NCBI GenBank assembly: GCA_963920665.1
Contig: OY987265.1
Location: 10,173,001-10,237,000, forward strand
Source of the DNA: Straminergon stramineum
Lineage: Eukaryota; Streptophyta; Bryopsida; Hypnales; Calliergonaceae
Reading direction: 5' to 3'
Length of the DNA stretch: 64,000 nucleotides
The notes beneath the pieces were generated by a model. That model was not told the origin of the DNA and did not search any database. It saw only the letters and a list, made by a program, of their open reading frames with translations. Positions 23,461 to 37,697 of this stretch are shown piece by piece. The position numbers were made by a program, and so were the translations under genes. How positions within the stretch are numbered: the first letter of the stretch is position 1; the number at the start of each line of letters is the position of its first letter.

Positions 23461-26400
23461 ACAATTCTAGCTTCTAGCTTCACTATGAGCAGTTCCCCTC
23501 CTACTAATTATAATTTATATATCCAACATGGTTGCATTACCTCCTACCATCCCATTTGCATATGATGACCTTGTCTTCACATCTCTACTTCATTCAAGCC
23601 ACTATTTGGGATTAGGCTACAAATTTTTTTTTATTGTATTGTATCAATTTTCAAAACAAAAAAAATTTTCATGACATTGATTTTGCATCTTCAAATCATT
23701 GCAATAGTACAAATGAATTTGGTTGTAATTCTCACTCATTCTACTAAATTGTGTTAATCTATAAAATTTACTAATTAGTCTTCAATAAATTTGAAAAAAT
23801 TGAAAATCTATAATTATGCAAACACAGTTTTGGCAAACATGTAATAGTTGTGAAATGAAACTTGCAAACAACACTACTCAAACCCTTATAGGGCAATCTA
23901 CACTTCAATTACAGAATTATGTTTATATAGTATGAATACTATGAAGCTTGTAACAATGATTTATGAATGATGATTGCCTACCTTCCCCTCTAGATACTTT
24001 AAAAACACATTGTTGTAGAATCTAAATTTAAAAAATAATTCCTTCCAAGCAAGCCCATTGAAATGTTTTTTTGGTGTACAAAATATAACTTCACAAATGC
24101 ATCTTTTGCTACAAACATAATATTATTAAAATACTAAGCTATTACCAAGTATAGGCAATATTACCCTCAAAGTTCTTAGATTAACAAGCACTCACAAACT
24201 AGTCTAAAGTGTGAGACTACATCCTCGAAAGTATTTAGTATATTCAAATATCTAAAACAATGAACATGCTTCATCAATAGGAAATAAACAAATAAAACTT
24301 ACAAATCTCTTTCTATCAAAACTTATTAACAATGGCTTACACAACACATCCATAGAATTGAACATCTTCCATATTGCATTGACCAACATTTATTGATTAA
24401 ATTGACAATGGAAAAATGAAAACTTGTAGTATTGTAAATTTTTAAATTTTGTGTCAATTTGATTTTTCAAGTATAAATTGGGTTGTCAATTTGCCTCATT
24501 TCCATTAGTAAGTCAATTAGCAATATAAATCTTTCATTAGAATTGAATGGGTGGATTTGCTAGGATTTAAAGCAAGGCGAATTGATAAAGATTTAAAAGT
24601 CAAATTGAATAGTTGTAGCTCTCTACGAAAAGTCATCTTCCCAATTTTGGGACTATAAGTCCAAAGGTCGATTTGATTTTAAGTTTAGTTCATACATGTC
24701 GTATGTCTCACTGTACTCTTGTGATTCTATTGTAAAAATTCTCAAACTTTAAAAAGTTTGTAATTGTCAATTCGTTTTGTTGAGAAAGTTGTACTTGTCA
24801 ATTTGGCTCAGTGATTCGGCCATTGGTTGCTGTGGTATTGGACTGAGGAGCGAGAGTCAAGTCGACTTGGAGAATTGTATCATTGTATGGTTGTCTAATT
24901 GATGTGTGGAAATTGGTGCTTGTAATTTAGATTATTATTAAATCTCTATATATGTATGCATGTTTGAATTCATAGATTAGTTGACTATGCAATATAGTTA
25001 TGTATGTGTGTGAACTGTGATAGTCAAAATTGGCTGCAAGTTGGTTATTGTCTATTTGCTTGAAGAATTGAATTGCTATATTTGAGGTTGTATGTTAAAG
25101 TTATTGTCCAATTCACTAAGAAAGGGATCATGGTGAAATACTGTGACTGCTAGTGGCTGGTCCAGTTGGTAATACATTGTAGATGGATAAGCTAGATCAT
25201 AGACTAATTGGGTGAGATAATTAAAAATATGCATAACATTGTTTGTTTAATTGATTGCAAGTGGTAGCTTATAATATGGGAAAGGATTGTTAAGTTGAGG
25301 AATTCATCCAATCACATGAATTGATGCCTTAATTTTGATGTGGTGGTCCAGTAGTCTAAATTATATTATAAACACTACAGATATTAATTTGTTAAATTGG
25401 CATGTAAGAATTGATTGTATACGGGCTTAAATTTGGAAGTTTGATAACATCTAGTCAACTAGAATAATAAATTGATGAAATGTTGAAATATATAAGTCAA
25501 CTGGAAGTTTGGACTGTAGCTTAAGTAGAGAGGAATTATTGTAGTCAATTAGGTTTGTGATAAATTGACCAGTGTTATGTTTTTCTGATCTAGTATGAGA
25601 TGGTTGGAAAATTATGGGATGTTGTTTTGATATGGCAAAACAGTGGATATCCAAAGAAAAAGGATTAATCAGTTTATGAGATTGCATAGTTAAGTTTATT
25701 TGACAGAAGGTTGAATAAGTCTATTTGTCATTTCTAAATAGACATGGTCCAGTTACAACAAGTGTAGCATGTGAAGTGAATTGATGAATTGAGTTTTGAA
25801 TTAAATTAAATTATATGGCTCAAGCTACAAGTAATAGAATTGAAATCTGAAATTAAGTCAAATCAGACATAAAGCATATCTAGTAGTTGATATTTGCTTT
25901 GTTAAAGGAGTTAGTCAAGTTGATAGTGTAGCTGGAGGTAGGTGGAAAGTTGATTGGGCTTTGTATTAGACCTTGTGCATAGTGATAGGTCTAGTCTCTT
26001 GGTTGTGTGTCCATGGATGGATAATAAGGCCAATTAACTCAACCACAGACAAGTTCAAAGATAAATTGACTTCAAAGGGAGAATGGAGCGAAATGGGTTG
26101 ACATGAAGAATTACTCAAGCCCCAAGAACGAACTAATTCCTTCTTTTGAAACTTTTGATTGCACGGAATTAGGAGACAAAATTATTTTATAAAATAAAAG
26201 TTGCAATGAAATTAATACGGTTTAGACGGATAAGAGAAAGAAAAGAGGATTGAATTTATGTTCAAATTAATTGATTTTTTTTTATAAATATTTATACAAT
26301 ATTAATATTAAGTGGCTAGAGCATGCATAAGACAAATCGACAATTCCTTGACAAATTGACTTGAGAATTGACATGAGCCACATATTAGACAAGACTATGA

Positions 26401-29400
26401 CGTCATCCATTGAGTCTATAATATAGCATTGGGAATTTGGATTGTGAAAAATTGACATTTCAAGTATTTCCTTGGGTTATTTCTTGAGTCAAACCATAAA
26501 ACACAATAGATAAATATTCAAAATACAAAAACGAGTGACCTTAGTCATGCAAACGTTAGATTTATTGACCTTTCCTTAGGAATTACCCCCCTATACTATA
26601 TTTCCTTGGGTTTTGTAGAGTAGGCAAAATCTACATGACAAAACTCTTTTTAAATCTAATTCTACGTTGAGTATGATCAATTTGTAGGACCATTCTTTCC
26701 TATAGCTTCAGAAAATTGAATTCCAAATACCAATTCTTTTAAAGATATTTAACTCATTTTCAATTACATCATTTACATGTCATCATCTGTAGACCATGTT
26801 CCAAACTAACTGTGTAATTTTTGAAGTCAAACTGCACTTGCTTTTTAAAGATTACACAACAACTATTAAGGAGAGTTTCAAATGTTAAACAATGGACTTG
26901 AACACAAACAATTTCTGAATAGTACGTATTCCCGTGCACTTGTTCTTCAAAAACTTCAACTTGTCCATTATGGAATAAATTGCCCACAAAACACTTTCCT
27001 ACCTATGTGCTTCAAATTTTTGTAACCACTTTTAATCCTCAAGAACATCCCCATTGAAAGAATACATACATCGAGTTAGTGGTTCATAGAGATTGTCAAA
27101 AAATTATAAAATTGGCAATTACTTTTAATTTTATGTATTCACAACTACACAAAATCCACATAACACTCAATAAGGTAGAAGCTCTTGAATGTAACACAAG
27201 GCAATCTCTGATACCTAAGAAACAACCTAAATCCAAGTGCAAGTAGACCAAAAATAGATAGATGGGGTACAATTCCCAAAAGTTGTCACTCTTCCAAGAA
27301 GTAGCCAATCACCCACATATGATCCAAACTTATAGTGTGTTACTTTTGGGTGTTTCCATGCCTACTTTACATTTAGCTTGGTGTCCACCGTAGCTACATC
27401 TACAATTTTCTTTCCAAAAAATTGTATAATATTCAAATAAGCTTGAAAATACATGAAACCAATTGTGTTGGTTTTTTGAACCATTTCCTACTACACACAC
27501 ACACACACACATCATTTTCCTCTCTATGCACCCTTAGGATCAAAAAATCGAGGGTAAGTGTTAAATGTGGGTGCTTCTACCTTAGCACACACTATCATCT
27601 TGGCTCCAGTGTACATGATATGGAATATTTCAAATCCAACAATCTTCATGCCCATTGTCTTTCCTCTATTCATCACTTTCAGACTCCACATGTCCACTTA
27701 CTATAACTATTCATGAAGTAATGTTGCATGTAGAATATTCCAAGCCATCTATTCTAAAACTATGATTCATAGTGACTGTACATGCTACTCAATGTCGTGG
27801 AACTTTCTTATGTAAATCACTCAATTCATTTTTCCTTTTGTTCAATTATTTATTCGTCAAACCTAAGAGACTCTTCAATTTCCAATAGAGAATTACTGAC
27901 AAGTTAAGGGAACGTGCAAAACATTGGTAACCAACGTTGGAGGGGCTATTCTGCTCTTCCACAAATCGTGCATCTTAACTAGGCCAAGATTCATTGCCAC
28001 TTTCCAATCAATCAAGCACAAGAGCACTACAACTTTTCAACATACAAATGATTCTCTCTATGTGATGACTAAATCTCCCTCCAAGCATCTACAAGGCGTT
28101 AACTTTCTTCCAAGGGAGATTGCTTTACACTAATTAATTAGAATGTCATAGAAGCTATTACAATGTGACGAACTAAAACAACAAAGGAATGAATGGAACA
28201 ATGGACTCTCTATGTGAAAGGGGACTAACTTCCATACTCTGATGGACCCATTTTCCCATTCATTTCTATCCAACATTGGAGTTCTCTTTGTATGTATTTT
28301 CTTCAATGTTTGGATCTCCCTCTATTATTGCACATGGCCATCTATACTTCCAACACCTTCGCTACTAGCATTTCATTTTGTACTTTGACAACAACCCTTG
28401 TTTTTTTTCCTTCTTCTTACTAATGCAATGCATTAAAACTCTTTTGTTCAATTTTTTTGGTTTTTGCTACAACACAAGCAATGTTCTTCACTACTTCTAA
28501 GAACAAATTATTTAGGTCCACTCTAATTAGTTCATTGCGATGTTCGTTTGTCAAATGACATTACTCCCCCTTTATCATTAGAATTCCTAAATGGAAAAGC
28601 ATTAAATGAACAATACGTATTTTAATTCCAAGTAATAATGATTGCTTCACACTTACTTCCAAAGCAAGCAATTCATCGTTCACAACATGGCGGTGGCCTC
28701 TACAAGTTCCAATTCAATTGAATCATTGTTGACAACTCGGATTTTGTCATGCAACACCTAAATTACAAGAATTGAATTCAAACATCTTGTATTTGAATAC
28801 AAAAATGATGCATAACATGAGTCTTCATTAAAATTATGTAATCCTTCAAGTCATTCACTACACTTCAATGAAAAAAGATAGTTCACAAAGATGTGTTGTA
28901 ATTAATAACTTCTTTATGTTTTATGTTGTTAGTCTCATACAATTTTAAAAGAATAATGTCTTCAAATTCTTTCTATGCTTATATAAATAAAAATGATTAA
29001 TGATCTTTCTTTGATGACACTAAAAATATTTTACTTCTAAAATGATTTTTGTGCTATATGATGAATACGCTATCTATTTTATACCATTTCTATCAATTTC
29101 AATGGAAATCTATGGCTCGCTTGTTCTCTACTATCAAAAATGTTGAATGTATTGTAAGTTTTTATTTTTGTGTCAACTTGATTTGCCATGTCCATTATAT
29201 CTGTGATCCATCTATTGCCTTAATGCCTAATCAATGTTTTCTAATAGTAATTTGGATGCAACAAACCTTCTTAAATTGCAGTTTAAACCAAATGAATACA
29301 TATATGTATATATTTATATACATATTTCAAGAAGAAGAAGTTTGCACAAGATAGATAGATATATACATATTACAAGAAGAAGAAGTTCATACAAGATCAA

Positions 29401-30337
29401 TTCATTCAATGTATTCAATTTGAATGTGTTGAAATCAAAAATTGTTTTTACAATTTTTGGTACAATGCAAAATGAAAACCTCTATAGAAGTCTTGTTTTG
29501 AAAAAAATACAATTTATAATAAATAAATTCTTTCATTACATGAAGGAGTCAAATCTTGACTTTTCCGAGTTCTTCCCCCAAATACTACATTCAATATAGC
29601 ACTATGACAATATTTAAAGTTTAAAAAAAAATCATTCTCCATAGAGGTCAACTTATAATCCATTGATATAATTCACATTTTGAATTTTGGTTCATTTGAT
29701 ATCCTTTTTCTAAACATTTTATTTATTGATATAATTAATTTTTCATCTTGAGGAAACCTTACAAATAAAAAAAAAATATTGTGATGGTTCTATGGTCACT
29801 TAGGATTTTAGTACTTCTCATATAAATGAAGTAAAAAATGATGAAAAGATTATGTAGTAACATAAATTTCTTCAAACATAATTATTTAAAGTACAAAAAA
29901 GAACTTATGTAGAAGACACAAATTAAAATTTTACAAGTGAAAATCTAAAATTATGAAACTAAAATAAAATTCTAAAAATAATAGCTAAAAAAAAATATTC
30001 AAAAAAGGATTTAAAGTAAAAATTCATGCTAGCATGGAATATATGAAGCTAATACATTACAAACAAACAAGCTTCAGAATTCTTCTACAAAGATATCTTC
30101 ATATAAGATTCAAACAACATATACAAACTTCATAGTACCTTTGCACTTCATCTTTATGTGGTAATACATATAGTATATCATTTGTGTTCAACAATCATGG
30201 CTACAACATCTGAAAATCCAAGGTATACACTTTGTGAGACAATGTTTTTTTCCTATGCAGTTTTTAATTGCATTTTTTTTCAATCACTCATCTTATTATC
30301 ATTTTCTATTCAATAAAAGCTTACAATTTATCAATTT
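23461..30337. other. Long AT-rich spacer, no gene seen
   Basis: Nearly 7 kb without a recognisable coding region. Minor features are a (CA)n run at 27493-27511, a bZIP-type TGACGTCA word near 26399, and a direct duplication of about 44 bp at 29318-29405 ('aagaagaagaagtt' blocks). The 24.4-26.4 kb part is enriched in 'gtcaatt'/'aattgac' words, which could reflect an unrecognised old repeat. All open frames are short and lack domains. Confidence 0.4.
29318..29405 (+). repeat. Short tandem duplication (~44 bp x2)
   Basis: The block 'tacatatttcaagaagaag', followed by 'aagtttgcacaagata', recurs immediately as 'tacatattacaagaagaag', followed by 'aagttcatacaagatc'. The intervening 'gatagatagatat' is a small GATA run. 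Confidence 0.7.
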
Positions 30338-33300
30338 TGTTGCAAGGTACCATTGCTAGTTCCTTGTTCTTGTAATTATTCTCGCAAAGACAATGAGAAC
30401 GAAGTCAAATTAGTACATCCAAAGACAAGGAAGAGGCATGCCAATTATGATGCTAGGGGGCTAAAGAAGCAACGCAATGCTATAACAACTGAGCATTTAG
30501 AACCTTGTTTATGTACTCAATGTTAGGGAAGAATATTTTATTAACTCGTTGAACCATCAATCGTCATTTTGCAAAATGATCTTGAAAGACAATCACATGC
30601 CCCACCCCCTACTTTGCATCTATATTTCACTATAGAAAATAGAGGAGACCTATCTTTAAACCAAGAAGAATTCCAACTTGATTCCCATAATTAAGAAGGT
30701 GACCAAGTTCGAGATGACTCTCAAGTAATACTTGATGATCAAGCGAGATCATATCATCATGAAGACCTTCATAATTCATTAGAAAAAACTCTTAAATTGA
30801 AGCTTCTTGAATTGCAATCACTCATGGACTCTGGTAACAACTCCATCATAAACCAAACAAAAATTTTTAGACTTCTATTTTATAATTTTCAAGATGTAAA
30901 CAATAGTGAAGTTCCTCCCAATGCTAATTTTCAAAACTACAGTATAGGAACACTAATTAGAATGCTCCCCCATCTTTGGGATGGCACTCTAGAAGGATTT
31001 CCTTCACCAGAATCTTTCAAAGATATTAATGAACTATATAAAACCATGGGAATGTTCAAACCTTCTTGTTGTAGCCTCTACACGGGAACAACTAGTTCTA
31101 AACATGAGCCTATTTTGATCCAACCATCTACTAGGAAAGAAGATGATATACAAAGTTGTACCGAGTTTGGTCAAATGAGAAAAGACATATTATCCATTGA
31201 TTATTTACAAGTGATGGAACAATTAAAATTATTATGCAAATGGAGACTTTTTGTAGTGAATTTCTAACTACGTGGAAAGCCCAAGATAGGTAGTTAGATA
31301 AAGGGTTAGATGAATTTTTAGAATCTATACAAGATTTTTGGGATGGTGGTAAAGCGAGACTTTGGAGTGACTTTTGGAATCTAACCAAACTCTATGGGTT
31401 GTTTGTTGCATGCTCTAAATGCAATATAAAGTACACCACTTTTTCACAAAGTATTCATGCACCAAAGTTGGACAAAGGATGGTAGGCAAATACCAACATG
31501 TACATATTTATTTGTAGAAATTGTTCACACTGCATCAAAGCCTCATCACTTATGGTAAAGGTATAATTTTCATTTGGACTTCAATATTCTTGATTTTCTA
31601 TGTAACTTCATTTTCAAATTTTAATAGAATTTTATTTTTTATTTGATGTCTATATATCATTATATCAATACTATAATTATTCTAAAATATTGGAATAAAA
31701 TTTGATATTTTAATTCATGCAAATGTAGGGGGATCCACTTAATTTTAGCATATTGGCACATTAGGATGGATTCCAATCAACAAGGACAACATACAAAAAC
31801 TGTTGGACATTGGAAATCACTATTCTTAATAGTGGCAAAATATCCTCCATTGAACCATTGCCTATAGTATTCATTCCTTTGTCATCTACGAAGTTGCATA
31901 AGTCCTAAGAATTTAATGTCATGAATTATTTTATGAACCCCTTCATTGATGAAATGGAGAAAGCTTATTATCTCTTGTGATGATGCATATGCCCTTGAGG
32001 TTACAATTAATGCACCCCCCTCTCTTTCTCAAAATGAAGAGCCATTGATCTTGTAAACAAAAATTCCCCTCCCCCCTCCAAGGCCGTTGATTTGAAAAAA
32101 CAATATAATACAGATATAGATATTATGGGATATGGATACCCTGGGGTATATCTATCTCTATCTCTCTCTCTATATATGATGGATACAAATACAAAATATA
32201 AAGTGAGATACAAGATATTAATATATAGACGGAATATATACATATCCATACAAAATATAGGTACAAAATACACTAATATATCCCATATTGATTGGTGGCC
32301 AAACTACTTCTAAAAATTATAAGTATTTGTGTAGAAGGGGGGTAATTCTTGATGAATAATATGAATAAATAAACCACTTTTATAGGGGTGGGGTGTAATA
32401 CAAATAAACAATTCACTAATTGAATTGTCCCCTGTGAGTGACTATCCACTCAATAGACATTGAAGGATTCTAAGTTCAATATTCATATGATCCACAAAAA
32501 ATTCATGAAAGCTTTGTTCATTCACAATACAAGTACTTTTCCTATATCCTATATGTTATTTCATTTTGTACTCATTCTTTTATTTCCTTCTTTTTAATTT
32601 TTTTAATTCAAAATATGTATGATAATTAATTATTTTATTTATTTATTTATTTATTTTTAATTTATATTAAAAATCCATTTACTTTAATGTTTTACAATGG
32701 TATACAAAATAACTTTCTATATATCCTTTATAATTTCAAATTATTCATGTAATTCTCACTAATCATGTGTAATATTACATTTTTGAACATTAGGATTCGA
32801 GGTCCATTATTCATCTTCACAGGTGACCACCCTACTCAATGTAAAGCGGAAAACTTAAAAGACGGTGGATATAGTTCTTGCCATTGGTGCTACGTTCCAC
32901 AAGAATTGGACGTTTAAAACAAACTAGTCTTCAAAGAAGACTTTGATGCTGATTTTGTTGTTGCTTCACCAAAATCACACTAGAAGAAAATTGTGAGGAT
33001 TTCAATACAAACAACTTGATGTTTTTGTTTACTCTAATGCAAAAACATCAAATTCAACGCAGATTTTGCGTTGAACTTGATATTTCTACATTAGAGTAAA
33101 CAAAAACATCAAGTTGTTTGTGTTGAAATCCTCACAGTTTTCTTCTAGTGTCAATTCATGATTTGAACATGGAATTGAATTCGTGGATGAAAGCCTCAAC
33201 ACTTAAACAACATGCAACATTGTCAAATAATTTAGGTATGCAAGTAATATTGTTTTTGCTATAATATTTTTAAACTTCAAAACATTTTCGTTTTTTTATT

Positions 33301-34830
33301 AGAACTATTATTGGAAATTCAAAACTACATTCTTATTCAATTTCAAAATTGCATGCACTTGTAATTTGTTTCGCAATGACATTAAATCTTTACTCTTGTT
33401 GCAATTGTTTTCCATATAGGCATCACTAGAAAATCTCCGTTGTGGTGTTGAAATGCACTATATAGTTTTGATTTATCTATAGACTTAGTATTTGACGGAA
33501 TGCATTGTATATCTTTAAACATATTTAAAAAATACATCGAAGAATTCATAAATATGTATGATAAGATGACCAATGAGAAGGCGAAGATAGAATAAACATT
33601 GGCAATAGTTCAAGCTACTTGTTTAAAGACTATGGTAGGAAGATGGCCTCAAACTCCTACTTCTTGTCTCAAATTCTTCAAGGTAGATAAATATCAATTA
33701 TATAATGTGGTGCCTTCATTAAACCATGACTCACATTAAAGTTGATTTTAGATCCAAATTCATTCATATTGGATTGGTTTTGGTAAATATTGGAGGACTA
33801 AATTATTCTTATAGTCATACATACGGATGGTCAATGAATGACATCAACATAGCATGAGATCTATTCAAAGTTTGGAGAAAACTTTGCATTGAACATGTAG
33901 GACAAAAACAATTGATATTGGAGTATGTAGTAGGTGTTGGACATTTGATGGACGATATATTACGACATGGTCTACAAGATGTTTATTGGTGCTATAAGTT
34001 TGAAGAGGAGGTGAGTTCTTACATGCGAACAAGTAAAAATACAAATCATTACTTGTATAATGTAAGTTTTGCATTATACTATAATCAAATTTTATTCACA
34101 AATACAACCTCTCAAATGAACCGTGATATTGATGGATTATACCCTCAGGATCGAGCATTGCTTCAAATTTACAATAATCTACACAAATCCTCAATGTCTC
34201 TTTATCCCATCACAAATCAAGAATTATGCTTGGACTAGCATAACTATTGTATTGTAAAGGTTTCTTCTCAAGCTGAAGCTTTACTCATGTGAAAAAATCA
34301 ATTTCTAGTAATACCATCAAATTGTGCATATAAAAATATGATAAGTCAAAAAGGCATACTAATTAGTCCAAAACAAAAGAATAGAATTATGTTAGAAGTC
34401 CTTGGAGTAACTAATTCATTGCGAGCTCATTATAGTGCAGATGATGCTTTCAATGGAGATGTGCACAAATTAAGCAATTGGATATATACATTTCGGGCAA
34501 CTGTAATAAGAGGTTAGCTATATCAATTGGGTGACACTATGGTTGTAAAATCCAATTCAACACATTTGCAAAGGCAATTATAAAATCATTTGTTGGGCAT
34601 GAAGTTGATGCAAAGCTCAATGTGTTATTTTCTTCACAACATTTTGAAATGTTATGTGATAGTAATAATAATCCATTACTTCATCCTATTACAAATATGA
34701 CATTTGTGAACAAGACAACAAGAGAATGTTCACAATTGGTTATTCACCCCATCTCTTCAATACTACATAAATTTATTTTATTGCCTGCTTTAGGCAATGA
34801 AGATTTGGAGCACAATAACTCATAAATGGC
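30338..34830 (+). pseudogene. Tnp2/Plavaka-like (CACTA-superfamily) transposase relic
   Basis: Fragments in conserved order span about 4.5 kb in shifting frames. A Cys-bearing start (VPCSCN, then HPKTRKRHANYDARGL) lies near 30350-30520. A 156-residue open piece (30797-31267) contains MLPHLWDGTLEGFPSPESF. A CSKC...CRNCSHC pattern lies at 31270-31550. A first catalytic-type segment, HxDGFQ then CWTLEITILN, lies at 31755-31830, with NPFIDEMEKAY near 31940. GDHPTQCKAENLKDGGYSSC (32822-32880) is the block around the second acidic residue. VGHLMDDILRHGLQDVYWCYKFE (33930-34010) and a C-terminal GDVHKLSNWIYTFRA...LGDTMVVKSNST part (34455-34560) complete it. Many stops and frameshifts are present, and a MITE sits at 32978-33150. 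Assignment to the CACTA/Plavaka group rests on block order; the exact subgroup and element ends are unknown. Confidence 0.6.
32975..33153. mobile_element. CACTA-type MITE, 173 bp, TSD TCA
   Basis: The element at 32978-33150 begins CACTAGAAGAAAA and ends with the exact complement of those bases. It is flanked by TCA on both sides (32975-32977 and 33151-33153). Almost the whole element is one palindrome, with arms of about 80 bp and only a few mismatches. A CACTA start and a three-base target duplication are diagnostic of the CACTA (En/Spm) superfamily. It has no coding capacity and the arms are barely diverged, so it is young relative to the transposase relic it interrupts. Confidence 0.92.
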
Positions 34831-37697
34831 TTATGAATTAGAAGACATAATGCCTAGGTATCTTTAATAATCAATTACTATAGCACTACATAGGAATTGA
34901 AATGTTTCATGTGATTATATTGTATACAGTATTACTATATTATTTATATTCCATATGTGTTTCTCTTTTTTAAATATTTCTCACAATTTTTTCCTTTCCT
35001 TTCCTTCTTTGATTCATGGCAGTATGGATTTTAAATTAGCTATGTTCATTGTTGTCTCCTAACCTTCTCTTTACTATTAAGTATCCATGCTACATATATT
35101 CACCAAAAAAAAAACTAGAATCTCATAATGTAAAATATATTATATAATTATGATATTTTTACATGTATGGTATATTGAAATCAATTTACACTTTTTTTAT
35201 AATCATTTATTTATAAAATGGATTTTATAAGATTTTGCTAATGTTATTCTTGTAATAGTTATAATACTTATAGAAATGTCTAAAATAGTGTAATTTTCTT
35301 AGTGAAAATTTAAATAGCACTAATGAACAACAAGGGGTAGTTGACATGCTTTAGTAGCTTACATATCAAGAGAAGCAATTTATATGTGAGTTTCACGATT
35401 TTGAGCCTGAAAGTGTCATAATAATCACAATTTATAAAAATTTTAAATTTTCAAAAATTGTTAGACATTCATGAAAAAATAGTGGTAGTAGATGTTATAT
35501 AGGAAATTGAACTTCTTCAACTAAAGTCATTTAGCTACCAATACCAAAATAATATCCAAGAATCACTATACTAAGTTCATCACTTTGAAGTAGTATACTT
35601 AAATGTTTCAATGAGGACATTATGAAGTCTACATTTTGTAACCTTCTTTACAATGCCAAAAACAATTAAAGTTACATTGTGGGGAGCATTCAACAATGAC
35701 CCAAACATTTGGAAAAAACTATGCATGCATCACTAAAAATGTGAAGGTGGAATGAAAAAACTGTTAACATTTTTAGAATAAAGTATAATTTACTAATTTA
35801 ATTTTTCAAGTTTGCATGAATTTGGCCATTTGAAGTTGCTCTACTTCAAGTAATATGTATTTTGAGAATGTCAAGATGACATTCCAAATTAAAAATCATT
35901 GTCAACATAATAGTTCAAGCACAGAATTAAATAAATTTGAAAATGTGATAAGAGATGGGACTACATAGATAGTGAATATTTGTCCTATAAGTCTGCAATT
36001 TCAAGGTGATTTTTACATTAGAAGTTACTTAAAACTATCATTTCTAATGCAAAGAGCAGAGAACTTCATTTTTTATTTACTTGGATACTTTCTTGTAGGA
36101 TTTTGTACTTCAATAAATTAAGAACGTGTAGAAGGAATTTTATAAACTTTAACCGTTTCCATTGCAAGCTATTTACATATATAGTGAAGAAACCAAAAAT
36201 TTTGTACACCTTGATGAACTCAAGCTTTTGGCTTTTAAGCTTCTTAACTTAAAGGTTATGCACTAATGATTTTGATTGTTTCATTTTTGGTGGTGAAGAA
36301 TTGAGTTGAGAATGTAGGGAATTTTTTTAAAAAGTAGCATAATTTTTATTCATTAAGAATTTGTATAGTAGAAGTATGTTTATGATTGAAGGGAATACTG
36401 AATTGTTAGTAGCTCTAAGATGTTATTGAAACACACTACTCTAAATAGAGAGTTTTTTCTTGCAAGAAATGCGTACCTTCTAAAACTTTAAAAAAGAAAT
36501 TGAGTTCCAAATTGAATCCTAGAAGTCATTTTTTGAAGATGCTTTGTTTGCCTAAGACTAAAAATATCCAGAACCTTCCCATAGCAAATCTAAATGGAAT
36601 GAATGCAAACTTTATATGTAGATGAAAATACTATATATGAGAATAAAATATTTAGTATATGATATTTTAATTATTGAGGGTCTTTTTTCATGCCTTTTGA
36701 ATTGATATTGGATTTATTGTCCTATGACTCTTGATCCCCAATACTAATTGAAAGAAAAAAAAACTATACTCATGGAAAGCTAATGTGTTTTTTTATCTTC
36801 AGAAAAAATTTCCAAAAATTACAAAGAGCATTCATATTGTTGGATTCTACCCGTAAGTCCATTTTGTCCCTTGAGGGAATAATTGGACTTAGGTGTTTCA
36901 TAAATTAGAGTTTCATCTTCAACAAAATGCAATAAATTACTTTAGTCATTTCAAAATTATGTTTTAATTCTTTGAACAGAAACCTTCAAAACTATAAGCA
37001 TTTGAGGTTATAGTTTTCATTATTTTTTAATGTATCATGAAAAATTTGAGTGCACTCTACATTTGAATTCCCAAATTATGTATATAAAGTTAATATAGAG
37101 AATAAGAAAAATTCTTCCACATGAAATAAAAATCAACTCTACAACATGATTGTAGAGTCAAGTATCAATTTTGAATATAGTTAAGAAAAGGTTTTGTCAA
37201 AATAATAACATATATGTAATGTGTAACATGCTTTTTGTATCTGAAATGTAAGTTTCAACATTGTAGTTCACTCTTCACAACAATATGGAGTTGTAATTGA
37301 AAATTGGATTTTGAAATAGAAAAATAAAGAGAATTGACATTTCTTGAAATAGACAAAAATATGTGGTAGAATGAATGTAATTTGGAACATTAGTCATTTC
37401 TAAATGACATTCCAATCCTCCAAATTAATACCTTCAAAACCTTTGGTGCCTCTGAACGCCACTTTTGTGGTTTTGAAGGCCCATTTTGCAACCGCTTCAA
37501 TAACTGAAGAGTCTTCCGTGGACCTTATATTTTTATTTTTGGATATGACTTGTGAATTTTCTTTCTATCTACAATCCACGTTCGAAAAAATTTCTCTACA
37601 TCAAATCATGAATCTACATCCATGAGCTTCTGCACTAGAGTTGTCTTATCAAAAGATGTGAATTCCTCCCATTGAAGTTTTGTGGTTGCATCTTTGG
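34831..37697. other. AT-rich spacer, no gene seen
   Basis: About 2.9 kb of low-GC sequence without a recognisable gene or a strong inverted or tandem repeat. The open frame near 37404-37625 overlaps the 3' flank of the unidentified pseudogene on the other strand and shows no domain. Confidence 0.45.

Noticed and set aside
24400..26450. Possible old LTR rich in gtcaatt words, with a TATA-like segment near 26420
   Set aside because: No TG...CA pair with a target duplication and no second copy could be located.
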